In this document: piece by piece, positions 10,842 to 20,251 of the stretch
Layout: each line of letters starts with the position of its first letter
Numbering within the stretch: position 1 is the stretch's first letter
DNA from: Diogma glabrata
Taxonomy: Eukaryota; Arthropoda; Insecta; Diptera; Cylindrotomidae
DNA length: 64,000 bases
Direction of reading: 5' to 3'
Assembly: GCA_963693315.1 (NCBI GenBank)
Contig: OY856188.1
Span: forward strand, 145,974,945 to 146,038,944
The notes under the pieces: model-generated
Database searches by the model: none
The model's input: the letters and a program-made list of their open reading frames with translations, nothing else
What the model was told of the DNA's origin: nothing
Position numbers and translations under genes: made by a program

Positions 10842-11760
10842 CGGTGTTGTTAAATTTTGTTAATGCCAATGCTTCTGATATCCGCCGATCATTAATTCCT
10901 CTAATTATATATTTTATTTTTGCACTTTCACTCATTTTCAGCGACAATGATTTCATTTCATAGAAATAACTTTCATACGTTTCATCGACACGTTTTCTTC
11001 TTCTCATTAACTTTAAATTGATATCCGCTTCGTCTAAGTAATTCGAAAATTCACGCTTCAGATTGGTTTTAAATTCTAATAATGTTAATTGTTCGGTATT
11101 ATAGCTCTGAAACCATAACTTCGCTGATCCACTGAGACGTTGACACATATAATGCATGGTCTGAAGATCATTCCAACCATAAATTTTTTGAAACCCTTCA
11201 ATTTTTTCGATCCAATTTTCCACTGTCATGATATGTGAGCCGCTTGGATTAAATTCAGGTATAATGTTTTTAATGTCGTCCGGATGCATCAGATGATGAT
11301 TAATATTACCTGGATTTCTATGTTGGCGTTGATTTTCTTGTTCACGATTAAATAACTCTCGTTCACGTTCGAGAAGTTTCTTTTCACGTTCCAAACAGTA
11401 TCGTTCGAAAGCAAGCACGTTTTCACCAGCATTTTCAGGCACAGGCTTTTGATCATTGATTGAATCAAAAACTTTATTACAATTCGTACCGTTTATTGTT
11501 GAATTCACGATTCGAGATGGAGACATATCATGTGCTGGATTTCGCATTTGTTGGTTATAGTTGTTTGGTGAGTTATAAGAGAAATTACCCGATTGATCTT
11601 CAATACAATTATCTCGCAGCATTAAAGTATCCGATGGTAACGAATGCATCGATAAAAATAAATTTTCTCGTGATGTCCTGCTTGAATCATTACTCCCATT
11701 TTCGTTGTAACTTAACCCAACAAAATTTCCGACATGATTTCCCCACATGGTTTTATACAC
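10711..11760 (-). pseudogene. G1 Gag (matrix-capsid part)
   Basis: A 349-residue frame with a polar N-terminus, an Arg/Glu-rich coiled stretch (REKKLLERERELFNREQ) and a capsid-like region including NWIEKIEGFQKIYGW, LSGSAKLWFQSY and KREFSNYLDEADI, typical of Ty3/Gypsy Gag. It ends just before the zinc knuckles, which are found in the next frame. The overlap with that frame is 131 bases and needs a +1 or -2 shift, which is unusual for programmed frameshifting; I read it as damage at the A8 run near 10748. Gag would form the virus-like particle in the cytoplasm. Confidence 0.82.
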
Positions 11761-11843
11761 TTTATTTTTCGTTTTTATTTTATGAATTTATATTTCAGGT
11801 TGTAGCATTCACTTTTTAATGCTAATATCCCACTTCTGATATT

Positions 11844-12026
11844 TGAAGTAATATTTATTTTCAATTTAATTAATACAAAAACACAGAGCTTACTTTTTTA
11901 ACTGCTTCTTTATTTTCTGCCGCCATATTACCTTCTTCTTTTACCGAAAAACACCCTCTCTACATTACATAATTCTATTACTATATTTATGAAGTTGCCC
12001 TATGGACACTTATTCGAAATACTACA
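11844..12026 (-). repeat. 5' LTR of G1
   Basis: This is the partner of 6931-7113 and the same length. In element orientation it starts TGTAGTATTTCG and ends ACTTCA. The primer-site-like AATATCAGAAGTGGGAT follows on the minus strand at 11843-11827. Confidence 0.9.
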
Positions 12027-12030
12027 AAAC

Positions 12031-12193
12031 AATATTTTAAGAGAGCAATATTTTCATAAATAAGTTAAAATTCACTTATTACTTCGGTTTTGAAAAAACC
12101 TAAGTATTGCATTCATGTGAAAATTCTTGTGAAAATTCCAAAAGTGAAATTCTTACCCGCATTTTTTTATCATTTCTCGATGTTTTAGGACCT
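12031..12193. other. Short AT-rich spacer
   Basis: Host or unclassified repeat DNA between G1 and the Penelope-like fragment. Nothing recognisable. Confidence 0.4.
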
Positions 12194-12328
12194 ACTGATT
12201 CTAAAAAAGCAAAAAAAAAAATGTATGTCTGTCTGCAGGCCGGCCGTCCGGCCAGCCGTCACAACCGACGAAATCTAGAAAACCGCTGGACGGATTTCAA
12301 AATTTTTTTTCTAAAAATAGGTTTACTC
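12194..12328 (+). repeat. Left LTR-like repeat of the Penelope-like remnant
   Basis: 135-bp partner of 15531-15668, containing the GC-rich GGCCGGCCGTCCGGCCAGCC block and AAATCTAGAAAACCGCTGGA. Confidence 0.7.
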
Positions 12329-12684
12329 GGGAAGACCCGAAAGGACGATGTGTTCGATAACTGTACCGGAAGTGTGTCAAAAAAACCGTCAAGTGTGTCA
12401 CAACAAGGAAATTTGCATATTTTTTGCTTAAAACACGTTCATTTTAAGTGATTGCGAATAGAAACATTGAATTTGAAGAAATTTTGATGGTCGGGATCGG
12501 TATGTGAGACCAAACACTAGATTATTGCATTATAAAATTGTCAAAAAAATGTTGTTAAGTGTGTCAAAAGAAAGATTTTACTTCGGTTTATTTATTTTTT
12601 TACCCAAGCTTTTGGAAAAAAATTAAATTAATTATTTGTATGACATGAAATTTTAGTATTATTATTGAGAATTATGGCATTATA

Positions 12685-12686
<2 letters not shown>
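12329..12686 (+). repeat. GTGTGTCAAA-type repeat, left part
   Basis: Starts around ACGATGTGTTCGATAACTG and contains repeated AAGTGTGTCAAAA motifs in units of about 150 bases ending TTATTGAGAATTATGGCATT. The same family recurs at 14817-15240, 53664-53977 and 60241-61010. It is non-coding; it may be the 5' region of the Penelope-like element or an older repeat. Confidence 0.6.
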
Positions 12687-12723
<37 letters not shown>

Positions 12724-14816
12724 ATTTACTATAAACATATGATTTTCTAAGTTTTTACAGTTTTTCTGATTGTTTTTTTTTTTTTTTTTAGTTCTCTTTA
12801 AGAGACTGTTTGCAAGTCAGTTGCTCGAACCTTAAAAGGTTATAGCGCAACTTCATATATGTGGCTTAATTTACTTACAAATTGTAATTAAATGTAATAT
12901 AAACAAGATTAAGTAAACAAAGCAAATTTGAAATTAACAAAAGTAATAAAGATTATGGACAAAATATTCATATATAAGTAATAAATAGAAATATATTACA
13001 TAAAACAATAAACAATGAACAAAAGTAAAATTGATTGCAAATAAAAACATTCAAAGAACAAATTTAAATAGTTATACTAACGCATACATTTAATGATTTC
13101 GCTTAACTACACTTCAAATATTCCACTATTTTAATTTTAAATATTTTTGGATTTGTGATGTGTTTAATTTCAAGTGGTAAATTATTGTACTTGGAAAGGC
13201 CACGGTACAATATATTATTTTCTGCAGATCCCGTTTTAAAATGCTCTAACACGTAATGTGATTTTCGCCGCGTACCATATGCATGTTGGTCCTGAGCTTG
13301 CGTCAGCGCAAAACTATGTTTTATCGTGTTATTAATTACTTTATTGATCAGAAGAAAGAGTTCTCGATCACATAAAAGTTTGAGCGATTGAAATTCTTCA
13401 AACAACTTTTCAGTTGAATATCTTGGTGGCGCATTAATTATATATTTTAGGACACGTTTCTGTAAAACCTCTAACTCTTTCATTTTGTACTCAGCACAGC
13501 CGCTCCAAATCGGATTGAGGTAGGTCAATCGTGATTGGATATATGCAAAATAAAGCAACATTAAAGATTTTATCGGAAGAACATGCCTTATTCGATTGAT
13601 TGCAAATATGTATGGTAGCACAGCTTTCTTTATTTTATCGATATGGGGTGACCACTTTAAACGGCTATCAATCACCAGTCCCAAGTATGTATAGCTCAAT
13701 ACCCGTTTGATTATAAACGAGTCATAAATCACGGGATTATTATTTAAGACATCTACATCAAGGTGTCTGTTATCGAACACCATATATTGGGTTTTCTCAT
13801 GGTTTAATGTCAGATGATTTAAATCAAACCACTTTTTAAGTGTCTGTAGATCATGATTCATTTGCAAGAGTAACTCATCAAGTGAATTTGCTGAGTACAT
13901 TATCAAGCAATCATCTGCGTATAATTGTAAGACTCCCTTTAATTCAATGAATACTATGTCATTTATATATATATTAAATAGAACAGGCCCCAGTATAGAT
14001 CCTTGAGGAACACCAGCCGTAAGCAGTTTTTCTGAACTAAGGGTATTATTTATTTGTACTAATTGGCGCCTGCTGCTAAGGTAGCTTTGAAATAAACTAA
14101 TTTGGTTTTGTGTCAACCCAAACTTTGATAGTTTTATTAAGCATATGTCGGGATCAACCGTATCAAAAGCTCTTTTTAGATCCAAAAAAAGACAACCACA
14201 GAACATTCTTTGATCAATGCTTCGACTAATAAAGTCTGTAAAATTAAGACATGCAGCTGTTGTGCTAGAGTTGACTGTAAAGCCAAACTGTTGATTACTT
14301 ATTATTCTATTTGCAGCTAGAAAATTTTGAATTCTATCTAACAGAATCTTTTCAAAGACTTTTGCAAGGGCGTTCAAAACAGAAATTGGTCTATAATTTG
14401 CAACATCCGTTTCGTCACCAGACTTATAAACAGGTGTGACCTTTGCAACCTTACAACAGTTTGGAAACACACCATTTTCAAAAGAATCATTTACAAACTT
14501 AACCAAAAGTGGACTAATGTAATTGATAGAATATTGAAGAACTTTGGTGGATATTTTATCTATACCAACAGCAGAATTTGAGTTAAGATTTAATAATACT
14601 TCTCTCACTTCTGATTCTACAGTTGGGTGAAGATTAAGTTCCTGATTGATGTTATATTTAATATAATCAAAATCGTCCTTGTTAGTCTGCTTAAAACTAC
14701 CTTTGATAATATTGACGATATTTACAAAATAACTATTGAACTCTTCAGCAATTTCTTGGTCGTTTGTCACTATATCATTCCCAACTTTTACAGAAGTTAT
14801 ACTTTTAGTTTAGTTA
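12687..14816 (-). mobile_element. 5'-truncated non-LTR retrotransposon (CR1/L2-like), poly(A) tailed
   Basis: On the minus strand the insert ends in a poly(A) tail (plus-strand T32 at 12687-12718, with a second T-rich run near 12773-12790). It begins at about 14816, where the interrupted repeat resumes with GTCAAAAAAATAATGTC. The short flanking match AGTTT on both sides may be the target duplication. The endonuclease domain and ORF1 are absent, consistent with the 5' truncation usual for LINE insertions. Confidence 0.85.
13103..14770 (-). CDS. LINE reverse transcriptase (endonuclease-less, otherwise uninterrupted)
   Basis: The 555-residue frame holds a complete RT: PVYKSGDETDVANYRPISVL, FLDLKRAFDTVD, GVPQGSILGPVLFNIYINDI and the catalytic LYADDCLIMY. 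The C-terminal region contains HAYGTRRK and LPLEIKHI, which point to a CR1/L2/Kiri-type LINE. The frame stays open upstream to the truncation point near 14812, so the listed start (a GTG, not ATG) is not biological. The N-terminal endonuclease is lost, so the copy cannot move on its own, although the RT itself has no visible lesion. It lacks its promoter and lies in repeat DNA. Confidence 0.88.
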   Translation of the reverse strand: MTNDQEIAEEFNSYFVNIVNIIKGSFKQTNKDDFDYIKYNINQELNLHPTVESEVREVLLNLNSNSAVGIDKISTKVLQYSINYISPLLVKFVNDSFENGVFPNCCKVAKVTPVYKSGDETDVANYRPISVLNALAKVFEKILLDRIQNFLAANRIISNQQFGFTVNSSTTAACLNFTDFISRSIDQRMFCGCLFLDLKRAFDTVDPDICLIKLSKFGLTQNQISLFQSYLSSRRQLVQINNTLSSEKLLTAGVPQGSILGPVLFNIYINDIVFIELKGVLQLYADDCLIMYSANSLDELLLQMNHDLQTLKKWFDLNHLTLNHEKTQYMVFDNRHLDVDVLNNNPVIYDSFIIKRVLSYTYLGLVIDSRLKWSPHIDKIKKAVLPYIFAINRIRHVLPIKSLMLLYFAYIQSRLTYLNPIWSGCAEYKMKELEVLQKRVLKYIINAPPRYSTEKLFEEFQSLKLLCDRELFLLINKVINNTIKHSFALTQAQDQHAYGTRRKSHYVLEHFKTGSAENNILYRGLSKYNNLPLEIKHITNPKIFKIKIVEYLKCS

Positions 14817-15240
14817 GTTTGTCAAAAAAATAATGTCAAGTGTGTCAAAAGAAGGATGTTCATATCTTTTTTTAGAAAATAATAAATCTAGTTATTTGGA
14901 TGAAATGAAATGTAATGATATTATTATTATTGAGAATTTTATTGCATTATATGTCAAAAAATGATTTTTTTGGAAAAAAATTTAGCTGTTTGTATGACGT
15001 AAATGTGACATGAAAATTTTTGAATTTGTTATAGTTTTTGAAATATTTTTGGAATTTTGAAAAAAGTTTGTATATTTGATTTTGTAAGAATTTTTGAACA
15101 TTTTTAGAATTTTGAAAAATTTTTAATTTTTGATTTTATTGTAACTTTTGGAATTTTGAAAAAAGTTTCAATTTTTGATATTGTCATAATTTTTGCAATA
15201 TTTTTAGAATTTCGGAAAAAGTTTGAATATTTGAATTTTT
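14817..15240 (+). repeat. GTGTGTCAAA-type repeat, right part, with AT-rich tandem units
   Basis: Resumes the repeat interrupted by the LINE. It then degenerates into tandem units of roughly 60-70 bases of the kind GAATTTTTGAAATATTTTTAG followed by AATTTTGAAAAAAGTTT. The same unit array is seen at 60480-61010. Confidence 0.65.
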
Positions 15241-15540
15241 AAAATACCTAAAGAACAACATATTGGTGTTGTTTATAAGGTTGATTGTAATAACTGTAAC
15301 ACAACATATATTGGTGAAACAATTCAAAAATTAGGTTTTCGTATGGATCAACATAAATATGATTCTAAAAAAACTTCAGTTAGTAATAATTGTTCTGCAC
15401 TTGCTAAACATTCTATAGAAAATAAACATGAATTTAAATTCGATGATGTTCAAATTTTGGCTAAGAAAAGAAATAAAACTAAATTACAGATACACGAGGT
15501 GTGCCAAATTATAAAAACTATAAATTATATACTAATTCTA
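15235..15540 (+). pseudogene. GIY-YIG endonuclease domain of a Penelope-like element
   Basis: The frame encodes GVVYKV...CNTTYIGET (the paired VVY and YIG strands), the helix FRMDQHK with its Arg and His, an ALAKHSIENKHEF segment, and a C-terminal Glu in QIHEVCQI. This is the arrangement of the C-terminal GIY-YIG nuclease of Penelope-like retroelements, which nicks target DNA for primed reverse transcription. A stop at 15232-15234 precedes it and no RT is found upstream, so only the nuclease end survives. The listed end is where homology fades; the frame runs on to 15705 into the flanking repeat. Confidence 0.8.
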
Positions 15541-15668
15541 AAAAAGCAAAAAAAAAATGTATGTCTGTCCGTAGGCCGGCCGTCCGTCCGGCCGTCACAA
15601 CCTACGAAATCTAGAAAACCGCTGGACGGATTTGAAAAATTTTTTTTTCTAAAAAACAGGGTTTACTC
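15531..15668 (+). repeat. Right LTR-like repeat of the Penelope-like remnant
   Basis: 138-bp partner of 12194-12328, overlapping the end of the endonuclease frame. It carries GGCCGGCCGTCCGTCCGGCC and the same ACCGCTGGACGGATT segment. Confidence 0.7.
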
Positions 15669-16010
15669 ACCCAGGCGAGAAACTGCAATCGAAATCGTTT
15701 TGTAATCGATAGTTTCGAATTGGAGAAAAAGAGGCATACCTAATGTATATTGTCACCTTACTCTAATTAAAAAATATGGCGTTTTGACATTTAAAATTGC
15801 ACATATCTTTCATTTACATATAGTCACGCGTAACATATGTATTTGTTGATAAATTAAACAAATATAAAGTTTTGTTAATAATATAATATATTTCAACAGT
15901 AAGTACATTTTAATGTTATAAATATGAGAAAATATGTATTCTGTAGAATTATTTTAATTTTATTTTCATCATATAACATAACCTGTAATTTGAATTTATT
16001 GATTTGATAT
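15669..16010. other. AT-rich flank of element A
   Basis: Contains a short ATCGAAATCG...AATCGATAGTTTCGAA segment related to 53400-53640. The target-site copy ATAT (16007-16010) of element A is at its right end. No gene seen. Confidence 0.45.
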
Positions 16011-16429
16011 TGTAATGAAGTGCCTCTCATGATGATAATGGGAGTGGCTTAGCAGGAAGCGTACCTAGAAATGTTGTATTGCCGTTCGACTTAGTCTCAA
16101 TCATCGTGGATAAGAGATATTAATAACCTGCTGCTTCAGCACAAATACGGAAATGTACGCATTTTTCAAAGTAGATCAGAAATGGAAACAAATACAAGAG
16201 TGAAAATGAGACTCTGGCGACCCCCTTCTACGAAAGAACCACGGTCGGCACGTTCAACACCCTCGTTCACTCACATACGCCCACACACACACACACATTC
16301 ACACCCCTAAATCATAAGAATAATAAAACAAGAAAAAAAAACAATCAAATAGACTCACCCATGGTTATATCCTCCTAGCCTCCAAAATCCGGCCGGTCTC
16401 AGCTCTCCATCAGCACCGCATATACGTTG

Positions 16430-17070
16430 ATCAAAAATAAGATGTCGCAATTGATAAGAAGAACCGATGAATCAATTCGTAACCAACAGCGTTGAATAAA
16501 TTGGCAGTTAAAATCGTTGAATAGATTTGTAGTAAAAAGCGTTGACTAAATGTATAATCAAAGGCGTTGAATATAAGTACAATCAAAATCGTTGAACAAC
16601 TTTGTAATCAAATTTGTTGAATAATTTCGTAGACAAAAGCGTTGACCAAATTTATAATCAAATGCGTTGAATAACTTTGTAATCAAATTTGTTGGATAGT
16701 TTTATAGGCCAAATCGTTGAATAAATTTGTAGTCAAAAGCGTTGACTAAATTTGTAATCAAATGCGTTGAATACAATTGCAATCACAATCGTCGAACAAG
16801 TTTATAATCAAATGAGTTGAATATAAGTACAATCAAAATCGTTGAACAAGTTTATAATCAAAGGCGTTGAATAAATTGGTATTTAAAATCGTTGAATCCG
16901 TTTGTAATCAAATGCGTTGGATGCAATTGCAATCCAAGTCGTTGAACAATTTTATAATCCAAAATCGTGGAAGAAATTCGTAGTCAAAAGCGTTGACGGA
17001 GTTCCTAATCAAATGCGTTGAATCGAGATGTAATCAATATCGTTGAACAATTTTATAGGCAAAATCGTTG
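16430..17070. repeat. Tandem array of ~36-bp GCGTTGAAT units inside the LTR
   Basis: About 18 degenerate copies alternating GCGTTGAAT/TCGTTGAAC with AATCAAA or TAGTCAAAA linkers. The counterpart at 28010-28725 has an extra pair of units (near 28540-28640), so the array expands and contracts. Confidence 0.8.
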
Positions 17071-17639
17071 GTGGAGCTCGTCGTATAGAAACCAAAACTT
17101 TCTGATTCAAATGATGGCGGGATGAAGGAAGGTTCGGGTGATGGTAATAGTAACCTTGGTGGCGGCAGATTGTGATAAAATCAAACAAACAAACAACAAA
17201 AAAAAATGTTTTGTACCACCACACAGTCCTTTTTCGCTTGAATCCGTCCCGATCTTACAGGTTAAATTGAAGACCCTTACAGGTTAAATTGAAGACCCTC
17301 TATAACGTGGCAACAAGAATACCATTCATGTGAACCAAACCATGATCTTTATACAGCCTGTCAGGATCATCCGTAACTTTACGATCAACACTCACAAACA
17401 AATATCTTTTTCTTTTTTTTTTCGGGTATTTTTTTATCTCTTTTTTTTTTATTTTTGATTATTATATTAGGTATACAGTTACTTTGTGTAATAATTTATT
17501 TAACTATAGTTTACGTAATAATTTAAAAAAATAGGTTTCATAGATGAAACTATCATCTTATATCACAACCAATCGTGTGTTATCAATACCTCTAAACTAG
17601 TAGTTCACCACCAGGAAAATGGTGATGTTATCACTAAAT

Positions 17640-18150
17640 TATTATTTTACAACCAAGAACGAATGTTAATAAGATTATTATTGCACGACAAACACAAATG
17701 TTACTAAAATTATTATTGCACGACAAAGATAAATGTTACTAGAACTATTTTTGCACAACAAAAAAAAATTGATACTATTATCTTTAAATTATTATTTCAC
17801 AGCTACGAACATATGTTCCTAAAATTATTATTGCACATCAAGAAAAAAATTGATACTATTATCTTTAAATTATTAGTTCACAGCTAAGAACAAATGTGAC
17901 TAAAATTATTATTGCTCGACAAAGACAAATGTACTATTATCTTTAAATTATTATTTCGCAGCTACGAACAAATGTTACTAAAATTTATTATTGCACGACA
18001 AAGATAAATGTTGTTAAAACTATTTTTGCACAACAAAAAAATTGATACTATTATCTTTAAATTGTTATTTCACAGCTACGAACATATGTTACTAAAATTA
18101 TTATTGCACATCAAGGAAAAAAATTGATACTATTATCTTTAAATTGTTCG
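17640..18150. repeat. Tandem array of ~110-bp AT-rich units inside the LTR
   Basis: Units run GATACTATTATCTTTAAATT, CACAGCTACGAACAAATG, TTATTATTGCACGACAAAG, CTATTTTTGCACAACAAAAA. Copy number differs in the other LTR (29290-29690 plus 51460-51780), explaining most of the roughly 318-bp length difference between the LTRs. Confidence 0.8.
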
Positions 18151-19466
18151 GGAGAGGCATCCAGAATAATCCACACACTTATTCACCATAAAAATTGGTT
18201 TTTATCATTTTATCTAATTACGGAAATTGATTATACTGAACCTTTGCGCTTCATCCAAAAAAACCAGTCTTCCAAGTGACAATGCTTTGTCTTTTTAGGT
18301 TTAATTTAATCAACTCGAATCCGTGAGTGGTCAGCTTTGGTCATCTACCCAGGGCTTCTAAACAAACGCAGCACTTAGTGTTCACTTACGGCAAGTATCA
18401 ATTCGGTAATTTAGCACATGCAATTTAATATCACTTATCATTTATTCACAAGTTAATGAAAAATAACAATGGATGACAGCTTAACCACATGAACAAAATC
18501 CAAAGACGTCAAAACGAAATCAGCTGTGTCATCAGTTTGCAAAAGTAATAGAATTAAGAGCTTGAAAAGACTACAGTCGATCCATATATACCAAAAAAAA
18601 TTCCTTTTCGAAAATCGAAAACCTCGAATATAGGGTTTCAGATGTAAAACAATTAATTCAATTCAAGTGTTAGGAAATTTTTATAGTTATACAAAACTGT
18701 TTGGTTTTTCAAAATATTGCGCAAAAACAATTTTACGATACAACTTATCTCCGATATATTAATAACATTTATCATTGAATTCAGAATGAATCAATTGCAA
18801 GTTTAATCGACGTTAAAGCGTTCAGACATTAGAAAACTACAAAAGTCGTACAGTGAAGTTCGGTTTTATATCGGAAAGATTGTTTGAAGTAAATTTTCTT
18901 TTTCTCAGGCAAAGAGAAAAAACGATTGAATGTATAACAAAGCAAGATAATAATTCTTTGCATGTTAATGACTGTAAAAATAAACGCACAGCTGTTGTAA
19001 GGTTTTGAAAACTTCGTTGTGTAAGTTACGTTTGATGTTTAGAGAATTCAAATTGAAGTAATAGAGTGAACCAAAGTGAATGGAAATATAGTATGAGCTA
19101 ATTTTAGTGGATTGCAAAATTAAATAGCAATGTTTATAGAGACAAAATTTAAGGAAAATTTTTACGTTCATACAATTTTCGATCAAGATGAAAGTTTACT
19201 ATAGGTGATGACAACTGTTAATTAATTACAATTTAACATCAATTAGTGCAAGGAGTTCAACTCTCTTCGCACATGTCCGTCCAGCTAATGAAAATTTAAT
19301 TAAATTTTAAGAAAAATAAGAAAACGATGAGTTACGGGGACTAAAAGAAATATGACTATTGATGATGAATGGTTGGGAAACTATTATGAGCGGTACCGGT
19401 TAATAATAGAAATGACACTTAATGAAACTACGACTATGATATACTATGTTCAGACTATCCATTACA

Positions 19467-20251
19467 GGACAAGTGCTTTTTGGAAGTACACTCACGACCA
19501 AAAAGAAGTTGAAAGAAAAAAAAAAAAGGCATAGACTGGTCTCCAATGGATCTTGTGTACCCACATTCGTTCGGTGAGGCACTTCATTGTTCAAACAAAA
19601 TTAGCAATCACATCGATCGATATTTCATAGCCCAGTCTTAACCGAAACAAACTATTTATGACTATACAAAAAAATCTTGGAGGGGTAACGAGAAAACAGG
19701 TATTCTACTCTATTGTATGCGATGGATAACTAAAACATTCCAGACCCAATTCCGGGCAGATCTGGGGGTTCCCGAGACTCTAAAGTCACAAAAAAATTAT
19801 GCAATCTGCTACAAGATCGAAAAGTAAAATATCATTGGACCGACTCCTTCAATGAAATATCCGACACAATTCCGTTTTTACGTTATGCAGGCTCGCAACC
19901 CACACCTGAACTAACACGAGTCTCATACTTCTCCGACTCGCTAACCGGGCCACACTGTTGTACGCTTCCGTCCAAGTGAGTCGGAAGGTTGTTCACACAG
20001 TTTACAAGGTAACTAATCGAACCAAATTCAAATACGTTCAATCTCGGAATTTGCACTTGCAAATAGTCAACACAAAAAAAAATTGAAACAAGACCCGAAC
20101 ACCAAAGTTGATACCCACTCGCTGAACTGTCCTTTCAAAACGAATCCACCCTCATACTTTATGGTCGTCAACAACCTTGACTTGCAAGGGCTGTGAAACA
20201 CAAGCGAAAGTTTTTATCATACTGACAAACAAAGAAAAATTATTACCGATG
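19467..20251 (-). other. Element A 3' untranslated region between pol and 3' LTR
   Basis: No env or other coding sequence is seen. It contains a 53-base segment (19738-19790, starting TTCCAGACCCAATTCCGGGC) that is duplicated in the element's 5' leader at 25711-25763. Confidence 0.6.

Larger units (their letters stand above)
6931..12026 (-). mobile_element. Gypsy-type LTR retrotransposon G1, degenerate but complete end to end
   Basis: Two 183-bp direct repeats (6931-7113 and 11844-12026) flank a minus-strand gag-pol. Both repeats run TG...CA on the plus strand. A perfect 4-bp target duplication AAAC flanks the element (6927-6930 and 12027-12030). A primer-site-like TATCAGAAGTGGGAT lies just inside the 5' LTR on the minus strand. 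The coding region has at least two frameshifts and a mutated protease site, so it is inactive. Domain order (protease, RT, RNase H, integrase) and the short LTRs fit a mdg3/Blastopia-like Ty3/Gypsy element. Confidence 0.93.
12194..15668 (+). mobile_element. Penelope-like element remnant with LTR-like direct repeats
   Basis: Two direct repeats of about 136 bp (12194-12328 and 15531-15668) enclose non-coding repeat DNA and, at the right, a GIY-YIG endonuclease frame. Both repeats begin ACTRATTCTAAAAAAGC, then carry a GC-rich GGCCGGCCGTCCG block and end GGTTTACTC. Flanking LTR-like repeats plus a GIY-YIG domain are the hallmark of Penelope-like retroelements. The RT is missing. A separate LINE is inserted at 12687-14816. 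No target duplication was found. Confidence 0.65.
16011..19466 (-). repeat. 3' LTR of element A, 3456 bp
   Basis: Exceptionally long for a Gypsy LTR. It contains two internal tandem arrays: degenerate units of about 36 bases built on TAATCAAATGCGTTGAAT (about 16430-17070), and AT-rich units of about 110 bases containing ATTATCTTTAAATTATTATT (about 17640-18150). ORFs inside it (such as minus 17009-17224 and 18965-19186) recur in the other LTR simply because the LTRs are copies. No polypurine tract is obvious at its element-5' side. Confidence 0.9.

Noticed and set aside
12194..12420. Hammerhead ribozyme in the GC-rich Penelope-type repeat
   Set aside because: A CGGG/CCCG hairpin followed by GAAA is present near 12327-12342, but no CTGANGA core precedes it on either strand.
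17009..17224. 71-codon minus-strand ORF identical to one at 28669-28884
   Set aside because: Repeated only because both lie in the LTRs of element A; composition and position in a tandem array give no coding support.
18965..19186. 73-codon minus-strand ORF repeated at 52602-52823
   Set aside because: Again an LTR duplicate of an AT-rich ORF with no recognisable domain; it runs sense to the element but sits in U3/R sequence.
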